Assembly (NCBI GenBank): GCA_022572285.1
Contig: JACZWF010000061.1
Coordinates: 1 to 8,315, forward strand
From: Nitrososphaerota archaeon
GTDB taxonomy: Archaea; Thermoproteota; Nitrososphaeria; Nitrososphaerales; UBA57
DNA length: 8,315 nucleotides
Reading direction: 5' to 3'
This document shows, piece after piece, positions 6,396 to 8,315 of this stretch. The notes under the pieces are model-generated. The model worked only from the letters and a program-made list of their open reading frames with translations. It was not told where the DNA came from and ran no database searches. The translations under genes and the position numbers were made by a program. Each line of letters starts with the position of its first letter. The stretch's first letter is position 1.

Positions 6396-6629
6396 ATGAT
6401 AAAGATTATGGAAGCGCATTCTGAGTTAAACGGGCCCCGAACAGGCAAGGATAAAATATTGTTTCTAACGAGCACTATTACTGAGTTGAGGAATCGGATG
6501 ATGCTAGAGAAAGCGGCCAATGGTATAACAACAAAGAAAATTGTACCATTTCTGAGAAAGCTCCTCAAACCTGAGAAAGATGTCGAAGAGTTCGTTGATA
6601 GATCGTTTGGAGTGATCATCCAGAAGTAA
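6396..6629 (+). CDS. Hypothetical 77-residue protein divergent from the KaiC-like gene
   Basis: Not recognised. The product is small, charged and has no membrane segment or cysteine. Predicted character is helical, with an amphipathic stretch around LTSTITELRNRMMLEKAANG (24-43), a KKIVPFLRKLLK segment (47-58) and an acidic EKDVEEFVDRSFGVII ending. The frame is preferred over the 126-codon frame on the opposite strand because a TATA-like TAATAC lies about 23 bp before the ATG, the codon use is like that of neighbours, and the opposite-strand product reads like an antisense shadow. No ribosome binding site is visible, as expected for a leaderless message. Its divergent arrangement with the KaiC-like ATPase hints at a related role, which is only a guess. 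Confidence 0.5.
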   Translation: MIKIMEAHSELNGPRTGKDKILFLTSTITELRNRMMLEKAANGITTKKIVPFLRKLLKPEKDVEEFVDRSFGVIIQK

Positions 6630-6811
6630 TCAGACTTTGGGTCCAAGACAATGTGAGGGTCGCGCCAGATACAACCAGAAAACTGTACTTCGAAAACCGT
6701 ACAATCAAACCCGTCTTCAGAAAGGTTGTGAAGAGTCACTGGACACTAAAGACCACTATTTTGGCCATCCTGACCGCACCTAGGAGCAACTCATGGAGGC
6801 ACACTAACAAT

Positions 6812-6943
6812 ATGAAAATATTGGAATCCGAAGAAAAGAAAAGGTATATTGAAAAAGAGATGAAAAAAGGATACTCTCCTTTCTACATTCTTGCGCGTGG
6901 GAACCCTACCCGAGATACGTCGACCCAACGTGTGCTACAATGA
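6812..6943 (+). CDS. Small basic/acidic hypothetical protein (43 residues)
   Basis: The ATG at 6812 has GGAGG (6796-6800) about 12 bases upstream and opens 43 codons ending at a TGA at 6941-6943. The product begins with a highly charged helix (SEEKKRYIEKEMKKG), then SPFYILARGNP, a composition like a real protein. The same frame extends upstream to a GTG at 6653, giving 96 residues, but residues 1-53 of that version look unlike a folded protein and lack a ribosome binding site, so I prefer the later start. The 180 bases between the previous gene and this start contain nothing else I can identify. I do not recognise the family. Confidence 0.35.
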   Translation: MKILESEEKKRYIEKEMKKGYSPFYILARGNPTRDTSTQRVLQ

Positions 6944-6963
6944 TTGCAGATCGGGCAAGGACG

Positions 6964-6983
6964 TTGTTAGCTACCTCTAACAA
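6964..6983. terminator. Hairpin between convergent small genes
   Basis: TTGTTAG (6964-6970) and CTAACAA (6977-6983) form a perfect 7-bp stem with a 6-base loop, followed on the plus strand by AAATTATTTT. It lies 20 bases after the stop of the plus-strand small gene and 52 bases beyond the stop of the minus-strand zinc-finger gene. Plausible 3'-end signal for the plus-strand unit; weak stem, so role uncertain. Confidence 0.35.
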
Positions 6984-7035
6984 AATTATTTTCCCATTAA
7001 CGCCCGAGTGAGCCTATTTCTATGAAAATCTCTAC

Positions 7036-7170
7036 TTATTTTCGCTCTTCCTCGGGAGAGCCGGCTCCGAAGTAGGACGAGTATTCGTCCTTATGCTCCG
7101 TCTTGAAATGATGCCTTACCCAATCCATATCCAAGCATTCAGTTCCACATAGTGCACAGATTTCAGTCAA
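7036..7170 (-). CDS. C2H2 zinc-finger mini-protein, 44 residues, TTG start
   Basis: Reading 7170 to 7036 on the minus strand from a TTG gives a 44-residue protein ending at TAA. Residues 5-26 fit the classical C2H2 finger spacing exactly: C5-x2-C8-x12-H21-x4-H26, with an aromatic F22 and the tail HKDEYSSYF, then an acidic/basic end. Single-finger proteins of this size are common in archaea and are thought to bind nucleic acid or partner proteins. The in-frame stop upstream (TGA near 7197-7199) leaves only TTG or CTG as starts; the only in-frame ATG lies inside the finger (residue 15). A TATA-like TTTATTATT (7201-7209 on the plus strand as its complement) is centred about 35 bp before the TTG, implying a leader of some 10 bases. 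The finger pattern makes chance unlikely, although the function is not known. Confidence 0.7.
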   Translation of the reverse strand: MTEICALCGTECLDMDWVRHHFKTEHKDEYSSYFGAGSPEEERK

Positions 7171-7200
7171 CTTGTGCAGAGGGCGATCAGAGATTCATTG

Positions 7201-7209
7201 AATAATAAA
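7201..7209 (-). promoter_or_regulatory. TATA-like box of the zinc-finger mini-protein gene
   Basis: TTTATTATT on the minus strand, about 35 bp upstream of the TTG at 7170. The 156-bp divergent gap to the DUF3179 gene also holds GGTCTTT (7235-7241) and AAAGACC (7265-7271), an inverted pair 23 bases apart of unknown meaning. Confidence 0.4.
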
Positions 7210-7295
7210 TGTCGTGGAAAATCTGCGTTCCAGAGGTCTTTCATGTGAATTTCCATCCTCGGACAAAGACCCGTACTGATTCTTGGGTAATTGTC

Positions 7296-7305
7296 TAAGT
7301 ATAAC
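7296..7305 (+). promoter_or_regulatory. TATA-like box of the DUF3179 gene
   Basis: TAAGTATAAC is centred about 26 bp before the ATG at 7327, so transcription should begin at or next to the start codon. The bases just before the ATG (CTCTACTGTTA) contain no ribosome binding site, consistent with a leaderless message. Confidence 0.45.
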
Positions 7306-7326
7306 CTTCTCTAACCTCTACTGTTA

Positions 7327-8283
7327 ATGATTAAGAGGATAGGTATCATTCTTATTCTTGTAGCAATAGCCGCAGGACTTGTTTTGGTTCTGACGCCTGG
7401 TCAGTCTGGTCGACCAGCGACAGCATCAGACGGAGTGAACTCACTTCAGGATGATATGGCTAAAGAGCCGTTCGCCAACCCCGAAATAGATCGGTTTGAC
7501 ATCGTAGAGGTGTTGGCCGCAAAAGAAGGGGACATCGTTGGTGGACGAGGTGAACAATTGATGATTACGAATGGGATAAGACATATAGTTCCTATGAATG
7601 AAATTACGAGATTATTACCGCCAGATAGAATCCCTTCAATTGATAACCCACAATACATATCATCTTCAGATGCTGACATGTGGCTTGCGAACGAAGAATT
7701 TGTCCTTGGGATAAAGCGAAATGGAATCTCGCGAGCTTACCCGTTGCAGATTCTGGTATGGCATGAAATCGTGAATGATAACTTCAAAGGAGAACCTCTG
7801 TTGATAACCTACTGCCCATTGTGCTTTACGGGAATAGCATTCGAGCCATTCATTGACGGAGAACCTGTACAATTCGGCACTTCTGGTAGTCTATACAACA
7901 GCGACTTGGTAATGTACGATAGACGGACTTCTTCTTATTGGAGTCAGATAACGGGCCAAGCGATTGTGGGCGAGCTTGCTGGTCTTACTTTGGAGAAGGT
8001 ACCAATAGATACAATCCGATGGGGTGATTGGAAGAGGATCCATCCCGATACAGAGGTCCTATCACGAGAGACAGGTTTCGGCGCGGCGTACGGACGGGAA
8101 GCATATCCGGGCTATTATGACCGAGGCGGCCCTAACTTCCGTGTCGCAGAGAATGATTCAAGACTCCCTGCAAAGGCAATTGTATACGGAGTATTCAAAG
8201 ATGGATTCGCTCGAGCATATCCAGAACAGGCGGTCGCGGATGCGGGTTACCAAGCGACTCTTGTGGAATCGGCGGTGAGGTAA
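7327..8283 (+). CDS. DUF3179-family exported protein, possibly frameshifted at its C-terminus
   Basis: The 318-residue product starts with a hydrophobic N-terminal helix (about 5-23) that is a signal peptide or anchor, with no lipobox cysteine, so the bulk is probably outside the membrane. The DUF3179 signature is clear: a RAYPL block (136-140), WHEIVND (145-151), TYCPLCFTG (161-169) with C163-x2-C166, FGTSGSLYNSDLVMYDRRT (183-201), YWSQITGQAIVG (204-215) and the HPDTEVLSRETG block (239-250). A second ARAYPE (295-300) follows. The function of the family is unknown; the CPLC pair could bind metal or a thiol. After the second RAYP, relatives usually continue with a ND-x-x-x-x-x-P-L-L type strand, whereas this frame stops 18 residues later. 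Another frame stays open to the end of the window and contains VNNEWQTRRLL, so a frameshift near 8260 is possible. Confidence 0.85.
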   Translation: MIKRIGIILILVAIAAGLVLVLTPGQSGRPATASDGVNSLQDDMAKEPFANPEIDRFDIVEVLAAKEGDIVGGRGEQLMITNGIRHIVPMNEITRLLPPDRIPSIDNPQYISSSDADMWLANEEFVLGIKRNGISRAYPLQILVWHEIVNDNFKGEPLLITYCPLCFTGIAFEPFIDGEPVQFGTSGSLYNSDLVMYDRRTSSYWSQITGQAIVGELAGLTLEKVPIDTIRWGDWKRIHPDTEVLSRETGFGAAYGREAYPGYYDRGGPNFRVAENDSRLPAKAIVYGVFKDGFARAYPEQAVADAGYQATLVESAVR

Positions 8284-8315
8284 ACAACGAATGGCAGACC
8301 AGACGCTTGCTGAAA

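Noticed and set aside
6359..6739. 126-codon frame on the minus strand
   Set aside because: Antisense to the 6396-6629 gene, composition like a shadow translation, no promoter or ribosome binding site at its start.
6653..6811. GTG-started N-terminal extension of the 6812 small gene
   Set aside because: No ribosome binding site, and the 53 added residues lack recognisable structure; the ATG with GGAGG downstream is a better start.
8024..8278. 84-codon plus-strand frame inside the DUF3179 gene
   Set aside because: Overlaps strongly conserved DUF3179 motifs in another frame; low-complexity basic product.

Overview
The window looks archaeal, most likely from the TACK/Thermoproteota side (Nitrososphaeria-like is my best guess, inferred and not proven). 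Reasons: an archaeal-style GTP-dependent PEP carboxykinase, a single-domain KaiC-like RecA ATPase, a zinc-ribbon-PrsW membrane protease, a 44-residue single C2H2 finger protein, AT-rich TATA-like boxes about 22-28 bp upstream of several start codons with almost no leader, and frequent TTG/GTG starts. There are no rRNA, tRNA, CRISPR or transposon signals.

Layout. 2-370 (+): 3' end of a Gfo/Idh/MocA-type oxidoreductase. 382-2244 (-): PEP carboxykinase, convergent with the first gene and separated from it by 11 bp that sit inside a hairpin. 2423-3445 (-): zinc ribbon fused to a PrsW-type intramembrane protease. 3553-3912 (+): methionine-R-sulfoxide reductase (MsrB), divergent from the protease. 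3920-4777 (-): unrecognised polytopic membrane protein with two cysteine-pair motifs, convergent with msrB across a perfect 12-bp inverted repeat. 5003-5407 (-): small membrane protein with a two-cysteine loop. 5473-6306 (-): KaiC-like ATPase. 6396-6629 and about 6812-6943 (+): small hypothetical proteins. 7036-7170 (-): C2H2 mini-protein starting with TTG. 7327-8283 (+): exported DUF3179-family protein, possibly frameshifted near its end.

The genes do not form one pathway. Most are single-gene units with their own promoter, and their functions are housekeeping or envelope related: gluconeogenesis (PEPCK), repair of oxidised methionine (MsrB), membrane proteolysis (PrsW) and KaiC-type signalling. 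The more notable material is in the small genes and the intergenic DNA: the zinc-finger mini-protein, dyads overlapping or flanking promoters (2291-2302, 4833-4855, 6364-6382), hairpins at convergent gene ends (369-395, 3931-3955, 6964-6983), and a KaiC-like gene divergent from an unknown 77-residue protein. I found no clear case for a wholly new multi-gene system.
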